64,000 nt of DNA from Gemmata massiliana (GTDB taxonomy: Bacteria; Planctomycetota; Planctomycetia; Gemmatales; Gemmataceae). Shown piece by piece: positions 53,711-63,068 of the stretch. The stretch spans positions 8,453,738 to 8,517,737 of the forward strand of contig NZ_LR593886.1 in NCBI RefSeq assembly GCF_901538265.1, written 5' to 3'. Each line of letters starts with the position of its first letter. The stretch's first letter is position 1. The notes beneath the pieces are model-generated. The model was not told where the DNA came from, did not search any database, and saw only the letters and a list, made by a program, of their open reading frames with translations. Both the position numbers and the translations under genes were made by a program.

Positions 53711-55276
53711 ATGCGCACGCTCCGCGCACTCGCGCTCGCACTGGTCGCCACGCTTCCCGCACCGGCCCGCGCTGACGAACCACCGGTGAAGAGCAAGATC
53801 GTCAGCGTCGACCTGTTCAAGAACGGCCTCGCCATCGTCAAGCGCGAGGTCACGCTCGGCAAGGCCGGCTCGTACTCGGTCGACGACGTTCCGCAACCGG
53901 TCCACGGCACGTTCTGGATCGATAGCACCGGCACCGTTGAAGCTGTCGTGAAGATGCGCGACGTGGAAGTGCCCGTGTCCGAGGCTCCCCCGGGCAACCT
54001 GCAAGACGACCTCGCGGGCAAAAAGGTGACGGTGCACTTCAAGGGCGACAAGCGAGCCCCGGCCGCTGGGGTGATGATGAAGATCAAGCCCGCGAAGGGC
54101 GAAGAGGCCGCGGCGAGCCGGTTCCTCGTGCTCCAGACGACGAAGGGCCGCGTGTACGTCGACCCGAGCGAAGTCGCCAGCGTCGAATCGGAGGACGCGG
54201 GCGACAAGGTGATCCGCCGGCGCCCGCAACTCGTTCTCACGCTCCCGAACAACGATCGCCCCGAAACGAAGGTGACGATCCGCTACATCGCGCACGGGCT
54301 GTCGTGGGCACCGAGCTACCGAATCGACATCTCCGACCCGAAGACGCTCCAGCTCGAACAGCACGCGGTCGTGCGCAACGAACTCGCCGACCTCACCGGG
54401 GCCGAGGTGCGGCTCATCTCCGGTTACCCCAGCGTCGAGTACGCCCACGTCCGTTCGCCGCTGGCACCGCGCACGAGCTGGGCAAATTTCTTCAGCGAAC
54501 TCGCGGGGTACCGGGCGCGGGAGATCGACGCGCTGGGCAACTCCATCTCTTCACAACAACGGGTCACCAGTAACCCCTGGAGCGGGCGCGCGGAACTCGC
54601 TCTGGGCGCCACCCCAAGCGGCGAAGGAGTCGACCTGCACTACCAGTCGATCGGCCCGCGCACGCTCGCCGAAGGAGACGCACTCGCACTGACGGTGGCG
54701 AAGGGGAAGTCGGAGTACGAGCGCATCGTCGAGTGGATGGTGCCCGACACGCGGAACGCCTACGGCCAGCCCGAGAACGCGGGCGAGGGCGATGCGTGGG
54801 ACGCACTGAAATTTAAGAACCCGCTCCCGTTCCCGATGACGACCGGCCCCGCAACTGTCACCGCAAATGGCCAGTTCAACGGCCAGCGCACGTCGTACTG
54901 GGTCAATTCGGGTGAGGAAACGCTGCTCCGCGTCGAGAAGGCTCTGAGCGTCCGCACGCGGGCGACGGAGAACGAGCAACTGAACAAGGACGGCAGCGGG
55001 CGCGATCTCATCTGGATCGGCGGGCGGCAGTACCGCAAGACGACGGTGGAGGGCGAACTGGCCGTCAGCAACCACCGCAAGGAAACGATCTCGGTCCTGG
55101 TGCGCCGGCGCTTCTCTGGTGAACTGATTCAGGCGGACGCATCACCGAAACAGCAGCTCCGCGAAGAGGGCGTGTACTCGGTGAACAAGCGCCAGGAATT
55201 GGTTTGGACGCTACCACTGAAGGGTGGCGAAGAAAAGAAGCTGAAGTACAGCTACACCGTACTCATGCCGCACTAA
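53711..55276 (+). CDS. DUF4139-like secreted protein
   Basis: From ATG 53711 the product is 521 aa with a signal peptide (RALALALVATLPAPARADE). KNGLAIVKREVTLGKAGSYS at the start and TIRYIAHGLSWAPSYRIDIS, then ELADLTGAEVRLISGYPSVE, are typical of the DUF4139/mucoidy-inhibitor-like family. The last strand is like others of that family (LPLKGGEEKKLKYSYTVLMP). Its function is unknown; it is probably extracytoplasmic. The stop is 19 bp before the palindrome at 55295. Confidence 0.85.
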   Translation: MRTLRALALALVATLPAPARADEPPVKSKIVSVDLFKNGLAIVKREVTLGKAGSYSVDDVPQPVHGTFWIDSTGTVEAVVKMRDVEVPVSEAPPGNLQDDLAGKKVTVHFKGDKRAPAAGVMMKIKPAKGEEAAASRFLVLQTTKGRVYVDPSEVASVESEDAGDKVIRRRPQLVLTLPNNDRPETKVTIRYIAHGLSWAPSYRIDISDPKTLQLEQHAVVRNELADLTGAEVRLISGYPSVEYAHVRSPLAPRTSWANFFSELAGYRAREIDALGNSISSQQRVTSNPWSGRAELALGATPSGEGVDLHYQSIGPRTLAEGDALALTVAKGKSEYERIVEWMVPDTRNAYGQPENAGEGDAWDALKFKNPLPFPMTTGPATVTANGQFNGQRTSYWVNSGEETLLRVEKALSVRTRATENEQLNKDGSGRDLIWIGGRQYRKTTVEGELAVSNHRKETISVLVRRRFSGELIQADASPKQQLREEGVYSVNKRQELVWTLPLKGGEEKKLKYSYTVLMPH

Positions 55277-55294
55277 GGCTGGGGTGGGTGAGAA

Positions 55295-55444
55295 AGAGCC
55301 GCGGATAACGCAGATCAGACAAAAAGCCGACAGGATTAACGGACCAGCAGGATTATTTTCATCCTGGAGATCCTGTTAATCCTGTCCAAAATTATTCTAT
55401 CTCGTTTTTGTCTGATCCGCGTTATCGGCGTTATCCGCGGCTCT
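55295..55444. repeat. 150-bp nested palindrome between convergent genes
   Basis: Arms start with AGAGCCGCGGATAACG at 55295 and its complement ends at 55444. Next inside are GATCAGACAAAAA with its complement, then GACAGGATTAAC with its complement, and the centre is near 55357. Several mismatches occur. The words GATCCGCGTTATC and ATCCTGTTAATCCTG are shared with the palindrome at 52276-52663. It may terminate both convergent genes. Confidence 0.8.
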
Positions 55445-55462
55445 TCTTCTTTTCCCTTTGCC

Positions 55463-56470
55463 CTACTCGTCGCCGCCGGGCAGTGTTTCGAGTTCGGTGA
55501 CGATCTTCTCGTTCAGTTTCACGCGCACGTCGAGTGCGGCCATCCCCAGCGCACTCGCGATCGCCTTGTCCTTCGAGGAGCCGTGGCAAATGATGCACAC
55601 GCCCTCGACCCCCAGGAGCGGCGCACCGCCGACCGCACTGTAGTGGTATTTGGCGAGCAGCCCCTTCAGCGCGAGTTGCGCCTGTTCGCGTTCGGCCTGG
55701 AGCGAACCAATCACTTCGTGGTTCACCAACCCGACGACGAACTCCAGCACGCCCTCGCTGAGCTTCAGCACCACGTTGCCGGTGAAGCCGTCAGTGACGA
55801 CCACATCGACGGCCCCGCGGTGAATGTCGCGGCCCTCAATGTTTCCGACGAAGCGGTCGGTGAAGGTACTGGAGCGGAATAACTCAAAGGTTTTCTGAAC
55901 GAGTTCGTGGCCCTTGCCCTCTTCCTCGCCGACGTTCATCAGACCCAGACTGGGGCGATCGATGTTGAGGATGTGCTTGGCGAACACGCTCCCCATCACG
56001 CCGTATTGGAGTAGGTGACGCGGCTTGGGGAAAACGTTGGCGCCCACGTCCATAATGACGCAGCGTCCTTTGGCGGTGGGCATGACCGTCGCGATACCGG
56101 GCCGGTGGACGCCCTTGAGGAACCGGCGCGTCACCACGCCGCCCGCAACAACGGCCCCGGTGTTACCGGCCGAGACGAGCCCGTCCACTTTGCCTTCGGC
56201 CAGCAGTTGCCAAGCGCGGAAAATGGACGCTCCCGGCTTCCGGCGGAGCGCCTCGCCCGGCTTCTCCTTCATCTCAACGAATTGCGGCGCGTGAACCACC
56301 TCGACCCGCCCGGCGGGTAACGAGGCGGCAGCGAGCAACGGGTCGAGTTGCCCCTGGTCGCCAACAAAAACCAGCGTCAGGTCGGGGTTCGCGGCGAGCG
56401 CCAGTGCGGCGCCGCCCACGTTCGGGGCCGGTCCGTGATCGCCGCCCATCGCGTCGAGGGCGATCCGCAT
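55463..56470 (-). CDS. plsX: Phosphate acyltransferase PlsX
   Basis: The 335-aa protein starts MRIALDAMGGDHGPAPNVGG and contains FVGDQGQLDPLLAAA, SAGNTGAVVAGGVVTRRFLK, DVGANVFPKPRHLLQYGVMG and the late GGAPLLGVEGVCIICHGSS. PlsX converts acyl-ACP to acyl phosphate in phospholipid synthesis. It follows rpmF by 3 bp, as in the widely conserved rpmF-plsX operon. Length is normal. Confidence 0.97.
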   Translation of the reverse strand: MRIALDAMGGDHGPAPNVGGAALALAANPDLTLVFVGDQGQLDPLLAAASLPAGRVEVVHAPQFVEMKEKPGEALRRKPGASIFRAWQLLAEGKVDGLVSAGNTGAVVAGGVVTRRFLKGVHRPGIATVMPTAKGRCVIMDVGANVFPKPRHLLQYGVMGSVFAKHILNIDRPSLGLMNVGEEEGKGHELVQKTFELFRSSTFTDRFVGNIEGRDIHRGAVDVVVTDGFTGNVVLKLSEGVLEFVVGLVNHEVIGSLQAEREQAQLALKGLLAKYHYSAVGGAPLLGVEGVCIICHGSSKDKAIASALGMAALDVRVKLNEKIVTELETLPGGDE

Positions 56471-56473
56471 AGG

Positions 56474-56668
56474 TCACTTCCCTTGCTTGTCGTCTTCCAC
56501 CAGGATCGCGTCGCGGCCCTGGTAGAACCCGCAGTTGGAGCAAACGCGGTGCGGCATCACCGGCTCGTTGCACCGGGCGCAGAACTGGATCTGCACCGCG
56601 GTCACGTGGTGGTGACTGCGCCGCGTGCCTTTTCGGGAGCGTGAGGTGCGCCTTTTGGGTACTGCCAT
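56474..56668 (-). CDS. rpmF: 50S ribosomal protein L32
   Basis: The 64-aa protein starts MAVPKRRTSRSRKGTRRSHH and has CARCNEPVMPHRVCSNCGFY, a CxxC...CxxC zinc ribbon. This is the zinc-binding form of L32, which would be used when zinc is not limiting. The stop is 3 bp before the plsX start, so the two are in one transcript. Confidence 0.97.
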   Translation of the reverse strand: MAVPKRRTSRSRKGTRRSHHHVTAVQIQFCARCNEPVMPHRVCSNCGFYQGRDAILVEDDKQGK

Positions 56669-56937
56669 GACGATTCTCGCGGTCGTGTCGAATTCCGAGT
56701 TAAGACGGTCATGTTAGGACCGCCCCCCGCGACAGTCAAGGAACGCGCCCACCCACTCCCCCGTTCGTGAAATCACAAGTTACGCCGCCACCGGGAATCG
56801 GACAGTGGGCAAAAGCGTTCTCGCGGGGAGAACGGCTCCCGGTCCGTAAAAAAGAACGGGAGAAAACGGTCCTGAGTCCGGGGTACCGGCTGCTTTGGCC
56901 CCGCCCGAAACACACGGGAGGGATGGGAGAGACCTTT

Positions 56938-57441
56938 ATGGATACGCTCTGGGCACCGTGGCGGCTATCGTACATCACCGCGCCCAAAGAGAAACCGCCC
57001 GCGACCGGTCCCGCGTGTTTCCTGTGCCGCACCGGAGCGGGCACAAAGGAAGAGGACCGTGCGAACTTGGTGGTGTACCGCACCGCACTGTCGGCCGTGG
57101 TGCTGAACCGGTTCCCGTACAACAACGGGCACCTCCTGGTCGCTCCGCTCGCGCACAAGGCCGGTCTGAACGATCTCACCACCGACGAGTTGCTCGACCT
57201 GCAACTCGTGATTCGCAAGATGATCGCCATTCTGGAAAAGCGGATAAACGCAGATGGGTTCAACGTCGGTCTGAATCTCGGTCGCGCGGCCGGAGCCGGC
57301 GTGCCGGGGCACTTGCACTGGCACATCGTGCCCCGGTGGGCCGGCGATCAGAACTTCATGGCGGTAACGGGCGACACGCACGTCATCTCGCAGTCGCTCG
57401 ACGCGCTTTACGACCTGATTACGGAAGAATTGGTTCGTTAG
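56938..57441 (+). CDS. HIT-family nucleotide hydrolase/phosphorylase
   Basis: From ATG 56938 the product is 167 aa, starting MDTLWAPWRLSYITAPKEKP, the usual start of the Ap4A-phosphorylase-like HIT branch. CFLC at 27-30 is part of a zinc site, and the catalytic HIT triad is HLHWH at 125-129 in HLHWHIVPRW. Members degrade dinucleoside polyphosphates such as Ap4A. The upstream open frame to 56767 shows no conserved residues. GGGAGAGAC precedes the ATG. Confidence 0.92.
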   Translation: MDTLWAPWRLSYITAPKEKPPATGPACFLCRTGAGTKEEDRANLVVYRTALSAVVLNRFPYNNGHLLVAPLAHKAGLNDLTTDELLDLQLVIRKMIAILEKRINADGFNVGLNLGRAAGAGVPGHLHWHIVPRWAGDQNFMAVTGDTHVISQSLDALYDLITEELVR

Positions 57442-57571
57442 TTCCAGAGCTCCAAGAGCCCCACGTTCCAGGAAGTTCCAAGTTCCAGAGTTCCAAGAGT
57501 TGAAAACAGCACGTTCTGGTCTGTGCCTTCAACTTCTGGAACTCGGAACTCTGGAACTTGGAACTACGAAA
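57442..57571. repeat. AGTTCCA-word spacer, inverted repeat
   Basis: Between two convergent genes, the left half reads as AGTTCCA/AGAGTTCCAAG words and the right half as their complements GGAACTC/GGAACTT, around a core near 57507-57525. Arms match imperfectly. It is the same family as 15158-15204 and 41243-41335. Confidence 0.75.
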
Positions 57572-59719
57572 TTAATCGATGTAGAGGAACTCGCTCAAGT
57601 TCAGCAGCGCGTGGCAGAGGTCGGTCGCGGCTTCGCTAGCGGTGCCTTTGTGTCGCGTCAGGAAAGCGAGCATGGCCGCGTTTTCTTCGCTGGTCGCGGG
57701 GCGTCCGGTCGTCAGGTAGAACGCGCGGTCGATGAACTTCTCCCGGTCCGCGCCGACTTCCTTCGTGACGCGGTCCGCCAGTGCCTTACCGAAGCCGATG
57801 ACGATCGAATCGTTCAGCATCGTGAGCGCTTGCGGCGCCGTGGTGGTCACGAACCGACGCGCGCACGTCTCGTTGCGGTCGGGTGCGTCAAAGAGAGCGA
57901 ACAGCGGGTAACGCAGGTTGCGCTTCACGAACACGTACACGCTGCGCCGGTTTCGCTCCGCGACGTCAGCCGAAACTTTCCACTGCGCCCCCGCCGATTT
58001 CTGGAGTTCGGGCGGCAGTTCGGGGAACACGCTCGGCCCGCCCGCCTTCGGGTTGAGTTGCCCCGACACCGCGAGCATCGCGTCCCGGAGCGTTTCGCCG
58101 TCGAGTCGGCGCCGCGGGAACTGCCAGAGCAGCTTGTTCTCGGGGTCGACCTTTTCGCCCGCGTGCGTCCCGTGGGTTCCCTGACGGTACGCACTGGAGA
58201 GCACGATTAACCGGTGAATGTGTTTGAGGGACCAGTCTTTCACGGTCAACTCGCTGGCGAGCCAGTTCAGCAATTCCGGGTGCGTGGGGCGGTCGCCGGT
58301 CACGCCGAAATCACTCGACGTGCGAACCAGCCCCGCGCCGAACCGCTGCTGCCAGATGCGGTTCACGATCACGCGGGCCGTCAGCGGGTTGTCCTTCGAC
58401 GCGACCCAGTTCGCGAGCGCGGACCGGCGCCCGGACGAAACCCCGAGCGGCTTCGTGTCGGCGTCGCGGTCGTCGATGGCCGAGAGGAACCCGGGCACCA
58501 GTTCGTCGCCGGGCTTCTGCCAGTTCCCGCGCTTGAAGAGTTTCGTGGTCGGCGGGGTGGCGAGGTCGGTCATCGCCATCGCCCGCACCGGTTCGGTCGG
58601 CTTTTCTTTCGACAGTTCCGCGAGGCGCGCCTTCAGCACCTCCATCTGCTCCTTCTCTGCTGGCTTCAGGCTCTTGGAGACGTCGCCACGAACATAAACC
58701 TGTTTCTCCACCATCGCCGCGAGCTGTCGTTGGAGCGGCGTTCGCGACTCGAACGGGATGTCAACCAAGCTCACGTACTCGTCCGGGAACCGACCGCGTT
58801 GCCGGTTACTTTCCTTCTTGCGGTACGGGTCTTCGATCGCGGCGATTGCGGCACGCACGTCGGCCGTTTTGGTTTCCCAAGCCGCGAGTTTCTTCTCGTA
58901 CTCCGCGCGATCCTTGGACGAAATCAGCGGCGATTCCGTGGGCCAGTAACCCGCGAAAAACGCTTGCAACCGGAAGTAGTCTTTCTGCGTGATCGGGTCG
59001 TACTTGTGATCGTGGCACCGCGCGCAACCCGATGTGAGTGCAAGGAATGCCGCAGAAGTGGTGTCCGTGATGTCGGTGATGATCTCGTACCGGCGCTGCT
59101 CCAGGTTCACCGCGTTGTATTCGTCCGGGTAGTGTCGCAGGAAACCGGTGGCGACGGTCGCGTCCGAATCGTCGGGGTAGAGTTCGTCCCCCGCGAGTTG
59201 CTCCTTCACGAAGCGATCGAACGGCTTGTCCGTGTTGAACGACTTGATGACGTAATCGCGGTACCGCCACGCAAGCGGGCGCGGGTCGTCGGCCTTGAAC
59301 CCGTCCGTTTCAGCGAACCGCACGAGGTCGAGCCAGAATATCGCCTGTCGCTCGCCGTATTGCGGCGCGGCCAGGAGTTTGTCCACCAGCTTTTCGTAAG
59401 CATCCGGCGACTTATCCGCGACGAACGCTTCGACCTGTTCGGGCGTAGGCGGAAGCCCGATGAGATCGAAATACGCGCGGCGAATCAGCGTGCGCCGGTC
59501 CGCTTCCGGAGCGAACGCGAGTTTGTGCTCGGCGAGCGCTGTGAGCAGGAATCGGTCGATCTCGTTCGTGGCGTGTGATTTCGGGTCCGGAAGTGCGGGG
59601 ACCGCGGGGCGCTTGAACGAGCTGTACGCCCACTCCGCTCCAGGCGGTTCGGCGGCGGGCGCCCAGTAAGCGGCGATCAGAAGCCCGACGATGGCGGAAG
59701 AGCGGGGCAGCAGCCGCAT
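57572..59719 (-). CDS. DUF1549/DUF1553 domain protein
   Basis: The 715-aa protein has a signal peptide (IVGLLIAAYWAPAAE). The DUF1549 part includes TLIRRAYFDLIGLPPTPEQV and a CARCH motif at residues 232-236 (SGCARCHDHKYDPI). The DUF1553 part includes RSALANWVASKDNPLTARVI and VNRIWQQRFGAGLVRTSSDF. This pairing is a hallmark of planctomycetes and is usually encoded next to a DUF1501 sulfatase-like gene, which is absent here. Function is unknown. Confidence 0.93.
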   Translation of the reverse strand: MRLLPRSSAIVGLLIAAYWAPAAEPPGAEWAYSSFKRPAVPALPDPKSHATNEIDRFLLTALAEHKLAFAPEADRRTLIRRAYFDLIGLPPTPEQVEAFVADKSPDAYEKLVDKLLAAPQYGERQAIFWLDLVRFAETDGFKADDPRPLAWRYRDYVIKSFNTDKPFDRFVKEQLAGDELYPDDSDATVATGFLRHYPDEYNAVNLEQRRYEIITDITDTTSAAFLALTSGCARCHDHKYDPITQKDYFRLQAFFAGYWPTESPLISSKDRAEYEKKLAAWETKTADVRAAIAAIEDPYRKKESNRQRGRFPDEYVSLVDIPFESRTPLQRQLAAMVEKQVYVRGDVSKSLKPAEKEQMEVLKARLAELSKEKPTEPVRAMAMTDLATPPTTKLFKRGNWQKPGDELVPGFLSAIDDRDADTKPLGVSSGRRSALANWVASKDNPLTARVIVNRIWQQRFGAGLVRTSSDFGVTGDRPTHPELLNWLASELTVKDWSLKHIHRLIVLSSAYRQGTHGTHAGEKVDPENKLLWQFPRRRLDGETLRDAMLAVSGQLNPKAGGPSVFPELPPELQKSAGAQWKVSADVAERNRRSVYVFVKRNLRYPLFALFDAPDRNETCARRFVTTTAPQALTMLNDSIVIGFGKALADRVTKEVGADREKFIDRAFYLTTGRPATSEENAAMLAFLTRHKGTASEAATDLCHALLNLSEFLYID

Positions 59720-59835
59720 TTCCTGTTCCTCGGTGCGCGGGAAACCTCAAGCGATCTTAACCGGAACGTTCCGCCGGGGAAACTGGAAACACAGCACATA
59801 CAACAGTTCCAAAACGTTACGAACCGGAGACCGTT

Positions 59836-60303
59836 ATGGGCGATCGCGAACAGAAGCTCGAAGCTGCCGGGTTCCCTCTCGAACGCGGACCGAAAGAGGG
59901 ACCGGTCATCGACTTGCTCTCGGTTCTGGGGGAAACGCTCTACGCCTCCGGGCAGGTGCCCTACGACGCGGGCGTGTTGACGAGCAAAGGCAAAGTGCCG
60001 TCGCAAGTGTCGGTTGAGGACGCGACCAAAGCCGCCGCGCTATGTACCGCGAACATTCTGCGGGCCATCGTTCTGAAACTCGGCTCGCTGGACCGGATCG
60101 AGCGCGTCGTCCGCGTGACCGGGTACGTCAACACGGACCCGGACTTCACCGACTGCCACCTCGTCATCAACGGGGCAACGAACCTGTTGAAGGAAGTGTT
60201 CGGCCAGGAGGCCGGGCGCCACGCCCGCACCGCGCTCGGTCTGGCGCAACTGCCACTCGGCACAAGCGTTGAAGTCGAAGCGATCTTCCAACTCAAGAAG
60301 TAA
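59836..60303 (+). CDS. RidA/YjgF-family protein, second copy
   Basis: The 155-aa protein shares the long RidA layout: TLYASGQVPYDAGVLTSKGK, ALCTANILRAIVLKLGSLDR, and ARTALGLAQLPLGTSVEVEA with the GxxxLPxG pattern. It is a paralogue of the 47432-47899 gene but with different residues in the active-site strand. GGAGACC precedes the ATG. It is divergent from the DUF1549/1553 gene. Confidence 0.9.
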   Translation: MGDREQKLEAAGFPLERGPKEGPVIDLLSVLGETLYASGQVPYDAGVLTSKGKVPSQVSVEDATKAAALCTANILRAIVLKLGSLDRIERVVRVTGYVNTDPDFTDCHLVINGATNLLKEVFGQEAGRHARTALGLAQLPLGTSVEVEAIFQLKK

Positions 60304-60314
60304 GGGGTGACTCT

Positions 60315-60338
60315 ACCCGCTCGTACTAACGAGCAGGT
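60315..60338. repeat. Small REP-like palindrome after the second RidA gene
   Basis: ACCCGCTCGT at 60315 pairs with ACGAGCAGGT ending near 60338, with one mismatch. It lies between the convergent RidA and dehydrogenase genes and may terminate both. The core CCCGCTCGT is shared with the 30-bp repeat at 52429. Confidence 0.55.
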
Positions 60339-60355
60339 GATGCCCGTCACGACCC

Positions 60356-62605
60356 TCACTTCATCTGCTTGATCCAGTCGTGAACGAGCTTCAGTGCGGG
60401 TTCGTCGACCACGTTCGACGCGATGTGCGGCATCCGCCCCAGGCCGGTGAGCGTCATCCGGTGGTAGATCATTGAGCGCGACGGGTCGCCGGGCGCCAGG
60501 ATGCGCGGATCTTTGAGGTCGAAACTCCCCTGCCCCGGCTTCGTGTTCAGCACGCCCAGTTCCCCGACCGGGAGCGTGGCGAGTAATTGGAACTCCGCGT
60601 TCCCGCCGCCCCACTTCCGGTGGCAGTGGCTACAGTTCGCGTGCAGGTATGCCCGCGCACGGTCCTCGACGCTCGCCTTCTCGTCGCGGTAGTCCACGAG
60701 CTTCGGGAGCTTCTCCGCGGGGGCCGGGAGCTTCTTCGTGAAGATGCCGATGTGATCGAGCGTCGCGAGTTGGTTCGCGACCACGCCGTGGTAATTGTGG
60801 TCGCGGTTCAGTTGAGCCGTGTTCACACCGAGGGCGTACTTGGCCGTCACTGTATGGCACATATTGCACTCGGCCCGACTGGGGAAGTGCCACTTCTGCT
60901 TCTTCTCGCCGGCCGCGGTCTTGATGGTGTATTCGCGGTCCACGCCCTTCTTGTCTGCGAGTTCCGCGTCGGTCTGGTCATCATTCCAGATATACGTGTA
61001 GCCGTTCCACACTTGGTCGCCGTACTCCTCCGTTCCGCCCAGCACCGAGGCCACAAGTAGCCGCGTTTCGAGCCGGCGTTTCTTGCCCGGCTCGGTTTCG
61101 AGCGAGAACGTTTTCACGAGAACGGTGCCGTTGGGAAACCGCCAACCCGGAACCGAACCCGGCGCCGGTTGCGGATAGGTCATCGTCTCGTACTCGATCT
61201 TCGATTCGCCCGGAACTGCGATGAACCGCTCCTTACTCGCGCCGTCGGACCAAAGTTCCGCGTTCACCGAGTACGGGATCAACCCCTTCTCCGGGGCGTG
61301 GTCCTTTGTGGACGCGAACAACCCGGTTTCGCTCAGTTTGCGCGGGAACACGACTCGCTCCTGTGCCACAGACGGGTTCGGCTCGAACCGATAAATCCCA
61401 CCGTCGATGAAGTTGAGCGCGTAGACCTCACCGTCGTGGTCCTGGCCCCACGCGACGATCCGGAAATTGGTTTTCGCGAGTTCGGTGTGAGCCGTAACGC
61501 GATCAGCTTTCGTGTCGAATTTCAGCATCCAGGTGCGCCCGGTGTCGAAATCACCGTACACATACGCGCCCTTCAGTTCGGGGTGTTTCTTGCCGTGGTA
61601 AACAAAGCCGCCCGTAATCGACCGCGCTTCGGTGTGATTGTGCTCGACAACCGGCTTCAGGACCGGGGTCGGCCCCTTCTTGCGTTCGGGCCGGAACGGG
61701 TGCGAGCCTTCGGTCACGCTCCAGCCGTAATTCCCGCCCTTTTGGATCTTGTAGACCATCTCCCACAAGTCCTGCCCCACCTCGCCGGCCCACAAATCCC
61801 CGGTCGCGGAGTCGAAACTGATCTTCCAGCACTGCCGGATGCCGTAAGCCCAGACCTCTCCGCGTGCGCCCGGGGTGCTCACGAACGGGTTGTCTGCCGG
61901 GATCGCGTAGGGCTTGCCGTCGGCTTCCTTGTCGACATCAATGCGGAGGACCTTCCCGAGCACGGTGCCCAAGTTCTGGCCGGTTTCCAGACCATCCGCG
62001 ATGCCGCTCCCATCACCGGTGGAGAGGTAGAGAAAACCGTCCGGCCCGAACCGCATGCACCCGCCGTTGTGACCACCGGACGGCCACGTGAAGACCACTT
62101 TTTCGCTCTTGGGATCGGCCGTCATCTTCTCGCGATCGGTCACGGTATAGCGCGAAATGCGCGTGCCGTCTGGCTTGTCACCGGCCGTGATGGACGACAC
62201 GTAGAAGTAACCGTTCTCAGCGAATTTCGGGTGCAGAGCGAGTCCGTAGATCCCGCGTTTCACGTCGAGCACGAGCTTCTTCTCGGTCTTTGCAGAGTCC
62301 ATATCGAACACGTAAAACTTGCCGGGCCGTTCCGCGAGTGCCCACAGTTTCTGGCCCGGCACCGCAGTCAGTTCGAGTGCCTCGTTGAAACTCAGTTTGG
62401 GGTACGCCTTCACCATGACGAACGGGTCCGGCGGTTCTGGCGAGCCGGCAACTTTGGATGTTGTCCAGAGTTCCCGCTTCTCGATGCCGGTGGCCTTGCG
62501 GACCGGTTCGGTTTCAGTCGGGCGCGCGGACGAACGCGGTCCGAGCACGAACGCACCGCCGATCAGCAACCCGGCTACGACTATCGCGCACGAGGTGACA
62601 CGCAT
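60356..62605 (-). CDS. Glucose/sorbosone dehydrogenase-like protein fused to a c-type cytochrome region
   Basis: The 749-aa protein has a signal peptide (AIVVAGLLIGGAFVLGP). Residues about 45-420 form a six-bladed PQQ-type propeller: GIYGLALHPKFAENGYFYVS, GGHNGGCMRFGPDGFLYLST, and GEVGQDLWEMVYKIQKGGNY. The C-terminal part has two heme-binding motifs, CNMCH at 580-584 and CSHCH at 658-662. It probably oxidises a sugar or alcohol in the periplasm and passes electrons to its own hemes. Fusions of this type are common in planctomycetes. The substrate is unknown. Confidence 0.9.
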   Translation of the reverse strand: MRVTSCAIVVAGLLIGGAFVLGPRSSARPTETEPVRKATGIEKRELWTTSKVAGSPEPPDPFVMVKAYPKLSFNEALELTAVPGQKLWALAERPGKFYVFDMDSAKTEKKLVLDVKRGIYGLALHPKFAENGYFYVSSITAGDKPDGTRISRYTVTDREKMTADPKSEKVVFTWPSGGHNGGCMRFGPDGFLYLSTGDGSGIADGLETGQNLGTVLGKVLRIDVDKEADGKPYAIPADNPFVSTPGARGEVWAYGIRQCWKISFDSATGDLWAGEVGQDLWEMVYKIQKGGNYGWSVTEGSHPFRPERKKGPTPVLKPVVEHNHTEARSITGGFVYHGKKHPELKGAYVYGDFDTGRTWMLKFDTKADRVTAHTELAKTNFRIVAWGQDHDGEVYALNFIDGGIYRFEPNPSVAQERVVFPRKLSETGLFASTKDHAPEKGLIPYSVNAELWSDGASKERFIAVPGESKIEYETMTYPQPAPGSVPGWRFPNGTVLVKTFSLETEPGKKRRLETRLLVASVLGGTEEYGDQVWNGYTYIWNDDQTDAELADKKGVDREYTIKTAAGEKKQKWHFPSRAECNMCHTVTAKYALGVNTAQLNRDHNYHGVVANQLATLDHIGIFTKKLPAPAEKLPKLVDYRDEKASVEDRARAYLHANCSHCHRKWGGGNAEFQLLATLPVGELGVLNTKPGQGSFDLKDPRILAPGDPSRSMIYHRMTLTGLGRMPHIASNVVDEPALKLVHDWIKQMK

Positions 62606-62743
62606 GAGGAGAATTCCTTGGGAGAGAAATGCGTGGCCACACTGTACCCGCCGGAGAAGTGCATTTCACGAACCTTAGTACGAATTTCCCGTTCCACCCC
62701 GGCGCGCGTTGCCGCGCGGTTCGGGGTCGCTATGCTGTAAGTT
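62606..62743. other. Divergent promoter region before the riboswitch
   Basis: This stretch separates the dehydrogenase start (minus) from the riboswitch (plus) and should hold both promoters. No gene is visible. TATGCTGTAAG near 62731-62741 is a candidate -10 region for the riboswitch transcript. Confidence 0.4.
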
Positions 62744-62926
62744 CGCCAGACGGGTTCCGCGGCGGGTGCTTCTGCTGCGGACGAAAAGGGAAGCCGGTGC
62801 GATTCCGGCGCAGGGCCGCTGCTGTATTCGGCCAGAGATTCGCGCTCCCACGCCACTGCGGGCAACCGCGGGAAGGCTGCGCGAGACTCGCTAAGAGCCG
62901 TGAGCCAGAAGACCTGCCCGTTGGCG
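62744..62926 (+). promoter_or_regulatory. Cobalamin riboswitch upstream of a DUF1559 gene
   Basis: The core is clear: AAGGGAAGCCGGTGCGATTC, then CCGGCGCAGGGCCGCTGCTGT, CCACTGCGGGCAACCGCGGG and AAGG, and the B12-box region TGAGCCAGAAGACCTGCCCG. P1 can form between CGCCAGACGGG at 62744 and CCCGTTGGCG ending at 62926. Downstream, GTTGG (62920-62924) can pair with CCAAC (62930-62934), and GC-rich hairpins lie near 62941-62990, possible expression platforms. The gene controlled is the DUF1559 gene at 63069. Confidence 0.93.
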
Positions 62927-63068
62927 ATTCCAACGTTCGTGGCCCCGGACCGGGCCGGTGAACGGGCCGGTCTCGTTTCTCCGCTGCGCGCGCAGCAACC
63001 CGCCCGCTTCCACACGCTCGGTCCGCCCGAACGCACCACTCGCCCGACCCGGCGAGAAGGAGCGAACC

